Positions 7,392 to 17,099 are shown, counted from the stretch's first letter. The stretch is DNA of 64,000 nt from UBA4615 sp046046245 (GCA_046046245.1 JBJOKE010000088.1:1-64000), one strand, 5' to 3'. Translations and numbers: made by a program. The notes: generated from the sequence alone by a model not told the origin.

Positions 7392-9668
7392 TCAGAATCC
7401 CGTCCCGATCTGGAACTGGAAGCGTTGGGTCCGATCGCCGGGCTGCTTGTTGATCGGGAAGCCCACGGACAGCTTCAGCGGACCGAGCGGCGACAGCCAG
7501 TTCAGGCCGAGGCCGGTCGAGTACCGCATGTCGGACAGGTCGATCGTGTCGGCCCAGACGTTGCCCGCATCGATGAACGTGAACATCCGGACCTGCTGGT
7601 CGTTGCCCGCACCGGGCAGCGGGAACAGGAACTCCGCGCTGCCCACGAGCTTCGACTGACCGCCCAGCGGGTAGTTGTCCTTGTCGCGCGGGCCGAGGCT
7701 CGCCGCCTCGTAGCCGCGGACCGAACCGATGCCGCCCGCATAGTAGTTCTTGAAGATCGGGTACGGATCGGTGCCGATCTGGAAGCCGCGGCCCAGCGAG
7801 GCCGACAGCGCGAAGGTGTAGTCCTTGGTCAGCGGCTTGTACCACTGCGCATCGAAGTTCGCGCGCGCGAATCGCAGGTCTCCGACCGGGAGCGTGACCT
7901 CGACGTTCCCGCCGAGGTAGATGCCCCGGGTGGGGGTCAGCGGGCTGTCCCGCTCGTCGCGCAGCCAGCCGAGCTGGCCGATCAGCGCCCAGCTGCTCGG
8001 CCCGTAGGCGTCGACGTACCGCTGGTAGCGGTCCGGCGGGTTCGTGCCGAGGTTGATGTTGTTGCGCTCGTAGATGACGCCGGTCGTCAGCCTGTCGACC
8101 TCGGTGTACGGCACGCCGAAGCGCATGCCGACGCCCTGCGTCTCGACCTTGTAGTCGCCCAGCCCGAGCGCGCTCGCGTTGAAGCGCCGGCTGTAGACGT
8201 CGAAGGTCCTCGAGACGCCATCCTGGGTGAAGTACGGATCGGTGCTGCTGAGGACGATGGTCCGCTGGGTCTGGCCGGTGTTCAGGTTGATGCCGAGCGA
8301 CTTGCCCGTGCCGAGGAAGTTCTGCTGGTTCACCGACGCGGTCAGGATCAGCTTGTCCGTGCTCGAGAAGCCCAGGCCGATCAGGAAGGCGCCGGTGGAG
8401 CGCTCGGTGACGTTGACGGCAAGGTCGACCTGATCGGGCGCATCGGGCACCGGCACGGTGTCGATGGTGACGTCGGTGAAGTAGCCGAGCCGGGTCAGCC
8501 GCTCGCGCGACAACCGGATCTTGTCGGTGTCGTACCAGGCGCTCTCGAACTGACGCAGCTCGCGCCGGATCACCTCGTCACGGCTGCGCGCATTGCCCGA
8601 GATGTTGATCCGGCGGACGTAGGCACGACGGCCCGGATCGACGGTGACGTTGAAGAAGACGGTCCGCTTCTCGCGGTCGATCTCGGGGATCGCGTTGACG
8701 TTGGCGAACGCGTAGCCGATCGAGCCGTAGACCTCGGCCATCTGCCGGGTGGACTCCGACAGCCGCTGGCCGTTGAAGACGTCCCCCTCGCGGACCTGCA
8801 TCAGCGTGTCGAGCTCGCTCTCGCGGCCGAGCGTGAGGCCGGTGAACTTGAAGCCGGTGACCGTGAAGCGCTCGCCCTCGGTCACGTTGACGGTGATGTA
8901 GACACCCTCGCGGTCCGGGTCGATCGAGACCTGGGTGGAGTCCACCGTGAATTCGAGGTAGCCGCGATTCAGGTAGAACGATCGCAGCCGCTCGAGGTCG
9001 CCGGCGAGCTTCTCGCGTGCGTACTGGTCGCTCTTGGTGTACCAGGACAGCCAGGTGGGCGTGGACAGCTGCAACTGGTCGAGCAGCGTCCGCTCGGTGA
9101 ACGCCTTGTTGCCGACGAAGCGGATCTGCGTGATCCGCGCATCGGCGCCCTCCTCGATCGCGAGGGTGACCGCGACGCGGTTGCGCTCGAGCGGCGTCAC
9201 CGTCGGGGTGACCTTCGCGGCGTACTTGCCGCGGGCGAGGTACTGCCGCTTGATCTCCTGCTCCGCGCGCTCGAGCAGCGCCCGGTCGAAGATCCGCGAT
9301 TCGGCGAGGCCGAGTTCCTTCAGCGCCTTCGTGAGGTTCTCGGCGGAGATGTCCTTCGACCCGCTGACCTCGACGCTCGCGATCGTCGGACGCTCCTCGA
9401 GGTAGACCACGAGCACCTCGCCCTCGACCTCCAGGCGGACGTCGTTGAACAGTCCGGTGGCGTAGAGCGCACGCACCGCCTGCGACGCCCGCTGGTCGTC
9501 GAGCCGCTCGCCGACCTTCACAGGGAGGTAGCCGAACACGGTGCCGGGCTCGACACGCTGCACGCCGACGAGCCGGATGTCGCGCACGGTGAAGGGGTCG
9601 AAGGCCCACGCAAGCGGGCCGAGCATGCTCGCGACCAGCGCGAACACGACTTTAGCGAACGGACGCAT
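7392..9668 (-). CDS. bamA: Outer membrane protein assembly factor BamA
   Basis: BamA is the Omp85 core of the complex that inserts beta-barrel proteins into the outer membrane. The 758-residue product has a signal peptide (1-22, ending LAWA), five POTRA domains (about 23-425) and a C-terminal 16-strand barrel. The lid-lock motif VRGY lies at 650-653 and the protein ends in phenylalanine, as outer-membrane barrels do. The ATG at 9668 follows GGGAG. It is flanked by rseP and skp. Confidence 0.98.
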   Translation of the reverse strand: MRPFAKVVFALVASMLGPLAWAFDPFTVRDIRLVGVQRVEPGTVFGYLPVKVGERLDDQRASQAVRALYATGLFNDVRLEVEGEVLVVYLEERPTIASVEVSGSKDISAENLTKALKELGLAESRIFDRALLERAEQEIKRQYLARGKYAAKVTPTVTPLERNRVAVTLAIEEGADARITQIRFVGNKAFTERTLLDQLQLSTPTWLSWYTKSDQYAREKLAGDLERLRSFYLNRGYLEFTVDSTQVSIDPDREGVYITVNVTEGERFTVTGFKFTGLTLGRESELDTLMQVREGDVFNGQRLSESTRQMAEVYGSIGYAFANVNAIPEIDREKRTVFFNVTVDPGRRAYVRRINISGNARSRDEVIRRELRQFESAWYDTDKIRLSRERLTRLGYFTDVTIDTVPVPDAPDQVDLAVNVTERSTGAFLIGLGFSSTDKLILTASVNQQNFLGTGKSLGINLNTGQTQRTIVLSSTDPYFTQDGVSRTFDVYSRRFNASALGLGDYKVETQGVGMRFGVPYTEVDRLTTGVIYERNNINLGTNPPDRYQRYVDAYGPSSWALIGQLGWLRDERDSPLTPTRGIYLGGNVEVTLPVGDLRFARANFDAQWYKPLTKDYTFALSASLGRGFQIGTDPYPIFKNYYAGGIGSVRGYEAASLGPRDKDNYPLGGQSKLVGSAEFLFPLPGAGNDQQVRMFTFIDAGNVWADTIDLSDMRYSTGLGLNWLSPLGPLKLSVGFPINKQPGDRTQRFQFQIGTGF

Positions 9669-9704
9669 GAAACTCCCGGTTGGCCAGCCGGCCGAACCGG
9701 CAGG

Positions 9705-11060
9705 TCAACCGCCGAACAGCCTGCTCAGATCGTTGAACAGCGCCACGGCCATCAACCCCACGATGGCCGCGAGCCCTGCCTTCTGGGTGACCTGCATGAA
9801 CCGCTCCGAAAGCGGTCGACCCTTGATCGCCTCGAGTCCGTAATATACCAAATGCCCTCCGTCGAGGACCGGCACGGGCAGCAGGTTGAGGACACCGAGG
9901 CTCACGCTGATCAGCGCGAGGAACGCCACGTACGCCAATGCGCCGACTTTCGCGGACTGTCCCGCGTAGTCGGCGATCGCGACCGGGCCGCTCAGGTTGC
10001 GCCACGACAGCTCGCCGGTCAGCATCTTCCCGAGCATCCGCAGCGAGAACCACGACATGTCCCAGGTCTGGCGCGCGCCGTACGCGATCGCGTCGATCGG
10101 GCCGTGGTCGACGCGCACCATCTCGACGCGGTTCTGCAGCGCGGCGCCGATCCGCCCCACGTTGCGCCCGGCGTCCTCCGGACGCTCGGAACGCACGGCC
10201 TGCGGCACCACGACGATCCGCTGCTCGACGGCGCCGCGGCGAATGCCGAGCACCACCTCGCGCCCTGCGCTCTCGCGCAGCACCGCGATCAGGTCCGTCG
10301 CCCGTGCGATCGGGCGGTCGTCCACCGACAGCACCTGGTCGCCCGCGAGCAGGCCCGCCTTCGCGGCGCTGCCGTCGGGCGACACCGAGCCGATCAGCAC
10401 CGTGCCGCCGGCGAGGTCGATGCCGAGCGTCCGCATGAAGTCCTTCTCGAGCTCGCCAGAGGCGAGCCCGCCGGTGTCGAGGGACACGCGCAGCGGACGG
10501 CCGTCGCGCATCACGACGAGGCGCGCGGGTCGCTTCTCGACGACCGCGTCGATCAGCCGCAGCCGCAGCTCGGACATCGAGCGGACCTCGCGCTCGTCGA
10601 TGGCGGTCACCCGGTCTCCGGCCTGCAGGCCCGCGGCCGCCGCCTGCGTGCCCGCGGCGGGTTCGGCGACCAGCGCGGCAGGCTCCTCGATGCCGACCAT
10701 GCCGAGCGAGGCGTAGAGGCCGATGGCCAGCAGGAAGTTCGCGAGCGGACCGGCGACGACGATCGCCGCGCGCTTGCCGAGGCTCTGCCGGTTGAAGGCG
10801 CGGTGCACTTCCTCGGGCGGCACCGAGCCCTCGCCGCCCTCGCGTTCGTCGAGCATCCGCACATATCCGCCGAGCGGGATCGGGGAGATCGTCCACTCGG
10901 TGCGGTCCGGGCCGACGGTGAAGCGCAGCAGCGGCGTGCCGAAGCCGATCGAGAACCTCAGCACCTTGACACCGCACCAGCGGGCGACCGAGTAGTGCCC
11001 GAGCTCGTGGACGAAGATCAGCAGCGCGAGCGCGAACAGGAAGGCGAGCAGCGTGGTCAT
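9705..11060 (-). CDS. rseP: Site-2 zinc metalloprotease RseP
   Basis: RseP cleaves the anti-sigma factor RseA within the membrane and removes signal-peptide remnants. The 451-residue product has the HELGH zinc motif at residues 18-22 in the first membrane helix. Two periplasmic PDZ domains follow (about 110-290), and the second metal motif LDGGHL lies in the C-terminal membrane part. The ATG at 11060 overlaps the dxr stop as ATGA; the gene is followed by bamA. Confidence 0.97.
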   Translation of the reverse strand: MTTLLAFLFALALLIFVHELGHYSVARWCGVKVLRFSIGFGTPLLRFTVGPDRTEWTISPIPLGGYVRMLDEREGGEGSVPPEEVHRAFNRQSLGKRAAIVVAGPLANFLLAIGLYASLGMVGIEEPAALVAEPAAGTQAAAAGLQAGDRVTAIDEREVRSMSELRLRLIDAVVEKRPARLVVMRDGRPLRVSLDTGGLASGELEKDFMRTLGIDLAGGTVLIGSVSPDGSAAKAGLLAGDQVLSVDDRPIARATDLIAVLRESAGREVVLGIRRGAVEQRIVVVPQAVRSERPEDAGRNVGRIGAALQNRVEMVRVDHGPIDAIAYGARQTWDMSWFSLRMLGKMLTGELSWRNLSGPVAIADYAGQSAKVGALAYVAFLALISVSLGVLNLLPVPVLDGGHLVYYGLEAIKGRPLSERFMQVTQKAGLAAIVGLMAVALFNDLSRLFGG

Positions 11061-12229
11061 CGGGCGTGTTCCACGAGGCGCTCGGTGGCTCGCGCGCGGG
11101 CGCGCGCGTCGAGCTCGAGGACCCCGGCGGTGTCGGAGGGCGCGGCGGCCGCGCCGAGCGCGTCGAGGACCGCCTCGTTGACGCGGGCGATGTCGGTGAA
11201 GCGGATGCGGCCCTCGAGGAAGGCATCGACCGCGACCTCGTTGGCCGCGTTCAGCACGCAGGGCGCGGCCGCCCCGGCCGCGAGCGCCTCGCGCGCGAGC
11301 CGCAGGCACGGGAAGCGCGCGGCATCGGGCCGTTCGAAGTCGAGGCGGCCGTGCGTCGCGAGGTCGAGCATCGAGACGCCGCTGGCGATCCGCCGCGGCC
11401 AGGCGAGCGCGTGCGCGATCGGGGTCCGCATGTCGGGGTTGCCGAGCTGCGCGAGGATCGAGCCGTCGACGTACTCGACCATCGAGTGGACGATGCTCTG
11501 CGGGTGGATCACGACGTCGAGCCGATCGGCCGGCATGTCGAAGAGGAAATGCGCCTCGATCAGCTCCAGCCCCTTGTTCATCATCGTCGCGGAATCGACC
11601 GAGATCTTGCGGCCCATGACCCAGTTCGGGTGCGCGACCGCCTGCTCGGGCGTGACCTCGGCCATCCGCTCGACCGGCATCGCGCGGAACGGTCCGCCGG
11701 AGGCGGTCAGCACGATGCGGCTCACGCCCTCGCGCCCCCCGTCGTCGGGCAGGCACTGGAACACCGCGTTGTGCTCGCTGTCGATCGGCAGGATCCGCGC
11801 GCCGCCGTCGCGTGCGGCCGCCAGGAAGACCGGGCCGGCCATCACGATCGCTTCCTTGTTCGCGAGCAGGATCGTCTTGCCGGCGCGGGCCGCGGCGAGC
11901 GTCGGCGCCAGGCCGGCGGCGCCGACGATCGCGGCCATGACCAGGTCGCATTCGGAGGCGGCGGCGACCCGCGCCGACGCATCGGGCCCGTCGAGCACCT
12001 CGGTTCGGGCGCCTGCCGTCGCGAGCCCGCGGCGCAGCGCGTCGGCCGCCGCCGGATCGGTCAGGACCGCGTAGGCCGGCCGATGCGCGAGGCACTGCTC
12101 GAGCAACCGCTCGTGGCTGCGGCGCGCGGTGAGCGCGAAGACCTCGAAGCGGTCGGGATGGCGCGCGACCACGTCGAGCGTGCTCTCGCCGATCGAGCCG
12201 GTGGCGCCGAGGATCGTGATCCGCTGCAT
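11057..12229 (-). CDS. dxr: 1-deoxy-D-xylulose-5-phosphate reductoisomerase
   Basis: Dxr makes 2-C-methylerythritol 4-phosphate, the committed step of the non-mevalonate isoprenoid pathway. That pathway feeds undecaprenyl diphosphate and, further away in this window, squalene. The 390-residue protein has the NADPH-binding GATGSIGEST at residues 8-17, the metal-binding LPIDSEHNA block, TASGGPFR, and the HPNWxMGxKISxDSATMMNKGLE block. Its start is 10 bases from the cdsA stop. Confidence 0.98.
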   Translation of the reverse strand: MQRITILGATGSIGESTLDVVARHPDRFEVFALTARRSHERLLEQCLAHRPAYAVLTDPAAADALRRGLATAGARTEVLDGPDASARVAAASECDLVMAAIVGAAGLAPTLAAARAGKTILLANKEAIVMAGPVFLAAARDGGARILPIDSEHNAVFQCLPDDGGREGVSRIVLTASGGPFRAMPVERMAEVTPEQAVAHPNWVMGRKISVDSATMMNKGLELIEAHFLFDMPADRLDVVIHPQSIVHSMVEYVDGSILAQLGNPDMRTPIAHALAWPRRIASGVSMLDLATHGRLDFERPDAARFPCLRLAREALAAGAAAPCVLNAANEVAVDAFLEGRIRFTDIARVNEAVLDALGAAAAPSDTAGVLELDARARARATERLVEHAR

Positions 12230-12239
12230 GGAGGGCCGA

Positions 12240-13094
12240 TTATCGCAGGACTTGCAGAAGCAGCAGGCAGCCGGGCATCGTCGGGATCAACGCGTCGATC
12301 CGGTCGAGGATCCCGCCGTGACCCGGCAGCAGCGTGCCGCTGTCCTTCACGCCGGCGAGCCGCTTGAGCAGCGATTCATAGAGGTCGCCGACCACCGACA
12401 GGCCGGCGATCGCCGCCAGCACCAGGGCCGCCGGCAGCAGGCCGGCGCGGGCGGCGAGCCAGCTGGAGAAGACGCCGGGCGCCTGCGCTCCGCTCCCGGC
12501 CGACCCCGGCCAGCCGATCGCGACCCCGGCGGCCACCGCCAGCACCGCGACGATGCCGCCCGCCACCCCTTCCCAGGTCTTGCCCGGGCTCACCCGCGGC
12601 GCGAGCTTGTGCCGGCCGAACGCGCGTCCGGCGAAGTAGGCGCCGATGTCGGCGAGCCAGACGATCGCCATCGCCGAGACCAGCGTCGCCGCGCCGGCGA
12701 GCCGGAGTTCGTAGAGCGCGATCCAGGCGGCCGCGAGCACCAGAGCGGCGACCGCCCAGCCCGGTCCGACCCGGTGGACACGCGCCAGCGACAGCGGGCC
12801 GATGGACAGCCAGAACGCGAGGCTGGCGCCCGCCAGGACCGCGACGAGGGTCGGCGGCGCCGAACCCGGGGCGGTGCCGCTGCGCCAGGCGACGTAGCCG
12901 AGACCGCCGGCGACCAGCGCCGCGCCGAGTGCCCGCCCGCCGCCGGCCGAACCCAGCAGCCGGCCCCATTCGGCGGCACCGATCGCCAGGGCGGCGAGCG
13001 AGACCAGGCCCCAGACCCAGGGCGGCGCGAGGAAGATCGACGGGACGAGCAGCGCCAGCAGGACCAGCGCCGTGACGACCCGTTGCCCGAGCAC
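12240..13094 (-). CDS. cdsA: Phosphatidate cytidylyltransferase
   Basis: CdsA makes CDP-diacylglycerol from phosphatidate and CTP at the inner membrane. The 284-residue product is a multi-pass membrane protein with about eight hydrophobic segments. Near its C-terminus it has the CDP-diglyceride synthetase signature SLLKRLAGVKDSGTLLPGHG followed by GILDR. The start is a GTG at 13094 (MLGQRVVTALVLL), which matches family N-termini. uppS ends 12 bases upstream. Confidence 0.96.
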   Translation of the reverse strand: MLGQRVVTALVLLALLVPSIFLAPPWVWGLVSLAALAIGAAEWGRLLGSAGGGRALGAALVAGGLGYVAWRSGTAPGSAPPTLVAVLAGASLAFWLSIGPLSLARVHRVGPGWAVAALVLAAAWIALYELRLAGAATLVSAMAIVWLADIGAYFAGRAFGRHKLAPRVSPGKTWEGVAGGIVAVLAVAAGVAIGWPGSAGSGAQAPGVFSSWLAARAGLLPAALVLAAIAGLSVVGDLYESLLKRLAGVKDSGTLLPGHGGILDRIDALIPTMPGCLLLLQVLR

Positions 13095-13106
13095 GGGGCG
13101 CCGGCC

Positions 13107-13883
13107 TCAGGGCGCCTGGACGTCGACCGGCGCGGCGAGCTGCGCGCTGGTCCGTCCGAAACGGCGCTCGCGCGCCCGGTACGACTCGAATGCGCGCGCC
13201 AGCTCGGAGGCGCCGAAATCGGGCCAGTAGGCGTCGGTGAAGTACAGCTCGGTGTAGGCCAGCTGCCAGAGCATGAAGTTGCTGATCCGCTGCTCGCCGC
13301 CCGTCCGGATGAACAGGTCGGGCTCGGGCGCGTGGCGCATCGACAGGTAGGGCGTGAGGTCCGCCTCGTCGATCCGCGACGGATCGGCCGCGAGCTCGGG
13401 CCGCGCGGCGAGCATCGCCCGCATCGCCTGCAGCACGTCCCAGCGGCCGCCGTAGTTCGCGCAGACGGTCAGCGTCATGCGCCTGTTCTGCGCGGTCCGC
13501 AGCTGCGCCTGCTCGATCAGCGTCTGCAGCCGGGGCTCGAAGGCCGAGGTGTCGCCCACGATCCGCAGCCGGATGCCGTTGGCCCGCAGCTGCGCCACCT
13601 CGCGCTCGAGCGCCATGATGAACAGCCGCATCAGCAGCGACACCTCGTCGGGCGGCCGCCGCCAGTTCTCCGAGCTGAACGCGAACAGCGTCAGGTATTC
13701 GACGCCGCTCTGGACGCAGGCCTCGACGGTGGCCCGGACCGCCTCGACGCCCTTGGAGTGGCCGGCCACCCGCGGCAGGCGGCGCGTGGTCGCCCACCGC
13801 CCGTTGCCGTCCATGATGATGGCGACGTGGCGGGGAACGTCCCCGGCCTCGGGGACCGCGAGGGTCGAGCTGGCGTGTTTCAT
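13107..13883 (-). CDS. uppS: Undecaprenyl diphosphate synthase
   Basis: UppS is a cis-prenyltransferase that extends farnesyl diphosphate to the C55 carrier for peptidoglycan and polysaccharides. The 258-residue product carries the MDGNGRWA motif (Asp25) and GHSKGVEAVR. It also has LTLFAFSSENWRRP and, near the end, DLFIRTGGEQRISNFMLWQ. Neighbours cdsA and frr are conserved. Confidence 0.98.
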   Translation of the reverse strand: MKHASSTLAVPEAGDVPRHVAIIMDGNGRWATTRRLPRVAGHSKGVEAVRATVEACVQSGVEYLTLFAFSSENWRRPPDEVSLLMRLFIMALEREVAQLRANGIRLRIVGDTSAFEPRLQTLIEQAQLRTAQNRRMTLTVCANYGGRWDVLQAMRAMLAARPELAADPSRIDEADLTPYLSMRHAPEPDLFIRTGGEQRISNFMLWQLAYTELYFTDAYWPDFGASELARAFESYRARERRFGRTSAQLAAPVDVQAP

Positions 13884-13928
13884 CGAGCCATCATGCGTCG
13901 GGCGGGAGGCAGGGTGCGTCCGCCGCCG

Positions 13929-14495
13929 TCAGACGGTCATGATCTCCTGCTCCTTGGCCTGCAGGAGTCTGTCGATTTCGACGACGAACCGGTCGGTCAG
14001 CTTCTGGACGTCGTCCTGGGCGCGACGCTCCTCGTCCTCGGAGATGCCCTTCGCCTTCAGCAGCTCCTTCAGGTGACCGTTCGCGTCGCGGCGCAGGTTG
14101 CGGACCGCGACCTTGGCGTCCTCGCCCTCGCCCTTCACGACCTTGACCAGTTGCTTGCGGCGCTCCTCGGACAGCGGCGGCATCGGCACCCGGATCAGCT
14201 CGCCCATCATCGTCGGGTTCAACCCGAGGTCCGACTCGCGGATCGCCTTGTCGACGGCCTGCGCCATCTTCTTCTCCCAGACCGACACGCCGATCGTCCG
14301 CGCGTCGAGCAGGGTGACGTTCGCGACCTGGCTGATCGGCACCATCGAGCCGTAGTACTCGACCTGGACGTGATCGAGCAGGCCGGCGTGGGCCCGGCCC
14401 GTACGGACCTTCGAGAGGTTGGCGGACAGCGACTCGACCGACTTGCGCATCTTCTGCTCGGTCGACTGGCGGATCTCGGGAATGGTGGTGGCCAT
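13929..14495 (-). CDS. frr: Ribosome recycling factor
   Basis: RRF, with EF-G, splits post-termination ribosomes. The 188-residue product is close to the usual 185. It has the three-helix-bundle sequence and motifs KVRTGRAHAGLLD and LNPTMMGELIRVPMPPLSEERRK. The start at 14495 (MATTIPEIRQ) is chosen because it fits the family and has GGAG upstream; the longer reading runs into pyrH. It sits 17 bases downstream of the pyrH stop. Confidence 0.97.
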   Translation of the reverse strand: MATTIPEIRQSTEQKMRKSVESLSANLSKVRTGRAHAGLLDHVQVEYYGSMVPISQVANVTLLDARTIGVSVWEKKMAQAVDKAIRESDLGLNPTMMGELIRVPMPPLSEERRKQLVKVVKGEGEDAKVAVRNLRRDANGHLKELLKAKGISEDEERRAQDDVQKLTDRFVVEIDRLLQAKEQEIMTV

Positions 14496-14512
14496 GCGGG
14501 AAGACTCCGGAT

Positions 14513-15244
14513 TCAGACGTGGACCAGCGTGCCCTCGTCCTCGCCGAGGAGCACGCGGCGCAGCGCCCCCTCCTTGAAGATCGAGAAGACCTTGATGGGC
14601 AGCTTCTGGTCGCGGCACAGCGCGAACGCGGTGGCGTCCATGACCTTCAGGTCGCGGCCGATCGCCTCGTCGAAGCTGATCGTGCGGTAGCGGGTGGCCG
14701 TCGGGTCCTTCATCGGATCGGCACTGTACACCCCGTCCACCTTCGTGGCCTTCAGCACCACCTGCACGCCCATCTCGGCACCGCGCAGCGCGGCCGCGGT
14801 GTCGGTGGTGAAGAACGGGTTGCCGGTACCGGCGGCGAAGATGACCACCCGCTTCTCCTCGAGGTAGCGCAGCGCCCTCGGACGGATGTACGGCTCGACC
14901 ACCTGCTCGATCTTCAGCGCGGACATGGTCCGGGCCGGCACGCCGGCGCCGCGCAGCGCGTCCTGCAGCGCCAGCGCGTTCATGACGGTCGCGAGCATGC
15001 CCATGTAGTCGGCGGTCGCGCGGTCCATGCCGGCTGCGCCGCCCGCGACGCCGCGGAAGATGTTGCCGCCGCCGATGACGATCGCGAGCTCGACCCCCAT
15101 CGCCACCGCCTGGGACACCTGCTCCACCATCCCGGCGATCGTGCCGCGGTTGATCCCGTAGGCGTCGCCGCCCATCAGCGCCTCGCCGGAGAGCTTGAGC
15201 AGCACGCGGCGGTAGTGGGGAGCGGGCGTTGCGGTGTCGGTCAT
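14513..15244 (-). CDS. pyrH: Uridylate kinase
   Basis: PyrH phosphorylates UMP to UDP; it is hexameric and allosterically controlled by GTP and UTP. The 243-residue product has the amino-acid-kinase fold signatures: LLKLSGEALMG (residues 15-25), IVIGGGNIFRG and GMLATVMNALALQDAL. The block AGTGNPFFTTDTAAALRG is also present, as is KVDGVYSADPMKDP. It follows tsf after a 106-base gap. Confidence 0.98.
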   Translation of the reverse strand: MTDTATPAPHYRRVLLKLSGEALMGGDAYGINRGTIAGMVEQVSQAVAMGVELAIVIGGGNIFRGVAGGAAGMDRATADYMGMLATVMNALALQDALRGAGVPARTMSALKIEQVVEPYIRPRALRYLEEKRVVIFAAGTGNPFFTTDTAAALRGAEMGVQVVLKATKVDGVYSADPMKDPTATRYRTISFDEAIGRDLKVMDATAFALCRDQKLPIKVFSIFKEGALRRVLLGEDEGTLVHV

Positions 15245-15350
15245 CGGATCGCGCTTCTCGTGTCTCGGGTGGATCGCGGACCGGGGCTCGACCCGGCCCG
15301 GGAGGGGCCGCGGGGCCGGCCCGTGCCGCCCCCGCGACCGACCGCGGCGC

Positions 15351-16241
15351 TCAGCGCCCCGCTGCGGCGGCCGCCTGCGCGGCGACCTCGGCGGCGAAAT
15401 CGGTCTGCTTCTTCTCGATGCCCTCGCCGACGACGTAGAGCGTGAAGGCGTGGACCTTCGCGCCGCGCGCCTTCAGCAGCTGCTCGACGGTCTGCTTGTC
15501 GTCCTTGACGAACGGCTGGCCGAGCAGCGTGACTTCCTTCAGGTACTTCTGCACCGTGCCCTCGACCATCTTCGCGACGATCTCGGCCGGCTTGCCCGAC
15601 TCGGCCGCCTTCTGCGAGGCGATCGAGCGCTCCTTCTCGATCAGATCGGCGGGCACGCCGGTCCGGTCGAGCGAGACAGGCTTCGAGGCGGCGATCTGCA
15701 TCGCCAGATCCTTGGCGAGCGCGTCGTCGCCACCCTCGACGTCGACCAGCACGCCGATCTTCGAGCCGCCGTGGACGTAGCTCGCCACCTTGCCGGCGCC
15801 CGCCACGCGGATGAAGCGGCGGATCGACATGTTCTCGCCGATCTTGCCGATCAGCGCGGTGCGGCGCGCCTCGACGGTCGCGCCGTCGATCGTCGCGGCC
15901 GAGAGCGCGGCCACGTCGGCCGGCGCCTGCGCGGCGACCAGCGCGGCGAGCGCCTTCGCGAAGGCCTGGAAGTCGTCGTTCTTCGCGACGAAATCGGTCT
16001 CGCAGTTCACTTCGACCATCGCGGCCACCTTGCCGTCGGCCGACAGGTGGACGCCGACGATGCCCTCGGCCGTGACGCGCGACGCGGCCTTGCCGGCCTT
16101 GCTGCCCAGCTTCACGCGGAGGATCTCCTCCGCCTTCGCCATGTCGCCACCGGCTTCGGTCAGCGCCTTCTTGCACTCCATCATCGGCGCGTCGGTCTTC
16201 TCGCGCAGCTCCTTCACCATCCCTGCGGTGATCTCAGCCAT
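15351..16241 (-). CDS. tsf: Elongation factor Ts
   Basis: EF-Ts recycles GDP from EF-Tu. The 296-residue product has the N-terminal UBA-like domain (1-55, LREKTDAPMMECKKAL), and the core NCETDFVAKND motif lies near residues 78-88. A C-terminal dimerisation region contains GQPFVKDDKQTVEQLL. The 120-base gap to rpsB is G+C rich and may hold an internal attenuator, as in other rpsB-tsf operons, but I see no T tract. Confidence 0.98.
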   Translation of the reverse strand: MAEITAGMVKELREKTDAPMMECKKALTEAGGDMAKAEEILRVKLGSKAGKAASRVTAEGIVGVHLSADGKVAAMVEVNCETDFVAKNDDFQAFAKALAALVAAQAPADVAALSAATIDGATVEARRTALIGKIGENMSIRRFIRVAGAGKVASYVHGGSKIGVLVDVEGGDDALAKDLAMQIAASKPVSLDRTGVPADLIEKERSIASQKAAESGKPAEIVAKMVEGTVQKYLKEVTLLGQPFVKDDKQTVEQLLKARGAKVHAFTLYVVGEGIEKKQTDFAAEVAAQAAAAAGR

Positions 16242-16361
16242 TGCTCTGTGCTCCTGGATTCCGTGATGCGCGGGAGGCGCGTCGGTCCGCGCCCCCCGTC
16301 GGGTCGTTCCGCGGGTCCGGCCCGCGCCGGACGGGCCCCGGCTGGCGGGCGCCCGCCGTGC

Positions 16362-17099
16362 TCAGGCCTCTTCCGAGGCGACCTCGACGAACTCGTCGCC
16401 GCCCTTGGCGACGTCCTGCAGCGAGGCGGCGCGACCGGCCAGCACCGCGTCGGCAGCGCCGGTGGCGTACAGCGCGATCGCCTTGCCCGAGTCGTCGTTG
16501 CCCGGGATCACGTAGTCGATGCCGTCCGGAGAGTGGTTGGTGTCGACGACGCCGACGACCGGCACCCCGAGCTTCACCGCCTCGGTGACCGCGATCTTGT
16601 GGTAACCCACGTCGATGACGAACAGCGCGTCGGGCAGGCCGTTCATGTCCTTGATCCCGCCGATGGCCTTGTTCAGCTTCTCCATCTCGCGGCTGAACAG
16701 CAGCGCCTCCTTCTTGGACATCCGCTCCAGGCCGCCTTCGGCCAGGGTGGTCTCCATGTCGCGCAGCCGCTTGATCGAGGTCTTGACGGTCTTGAAGTTG
16801 GTCAGCATGCCGCCGAGCCAGCGCTCGTCGACGTAGGGCATGCCGGCACGGCGGGCCTGCTCGGCCACGATCTCGCGCGCCTGGCGCTTGGTGCCGACGA
16901 ACAGCACGGTGCCGCGGTTGGCGGCCAGCTGGGTCAGGTACTTCATCGCGTCCTGGTACATGACCAGGGTCTTTTCCAGGTTGACGATGTGGATCTTGTT
17001 CCGATGGCCGAAGATGTACGGGGCCATCTTGGGGTTCCAGAAACGGGTCTGGTGCCCGAAATGGACACCCGCTTCCAGCATCTGACGCATGGTCGTCAT
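16362..17099 (-). CDS. rpsB: 30S ribosomal protein S2
   Basis: S2 is a 30S subunit protein. The 245-residue product starts MTTMRQMLEAGVHFGHQTRFWNPKM, the family N-terminus, and has FVGTKRQAREIV and WLGGMLTNFKTVK. The ATG at 17099 is preceded by a strong ribosome site, AAGGAG, five bases away. It is the first gene of the run that continues through tsf to the TrmH-type gene. A -10-like TATGAT lies about 290 bases upstream, so the leader is long. Confidence 0.98.
   Translation of the reverse strand: MTTMRQMLEAGVHFGHQTRFWNPKMAPYIFGHRNKIHIVNLEKTLVMYQDAMKYLTQLAANRGTVLFVGTKRQAREIVAEQARRAGMPYVDERWLGGMLTNFKTVKTSIKRLRDMETTLAEGGLERMSKKEALLFSREMEKLNKAIGGIKDMNGLPDALFVIDVGYHKIAVTEAVKLGVPVVGVVDTNHSPDGIDYVIPGNDDSGKAIALYATGAADAVLAGRAASLQDVAKGGDEFVEVASEEA

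Noticed and set aside
7221..12074. Very long open frame (about 1600 codons) on the plus strand opposite bamA, rseP and dxr
   Set aside because: It is the antisense shadow of well-identified minus-strand genes in high-G+C DNA; its translation is Arg/Ala/Asp-biased with no domain or ribosome site.
16242..16361. rpsB-tsf attenuator
   Set aside because: Several G+C inverted repeats are present but none has a T tract, and I could not pick one over the others by eye.
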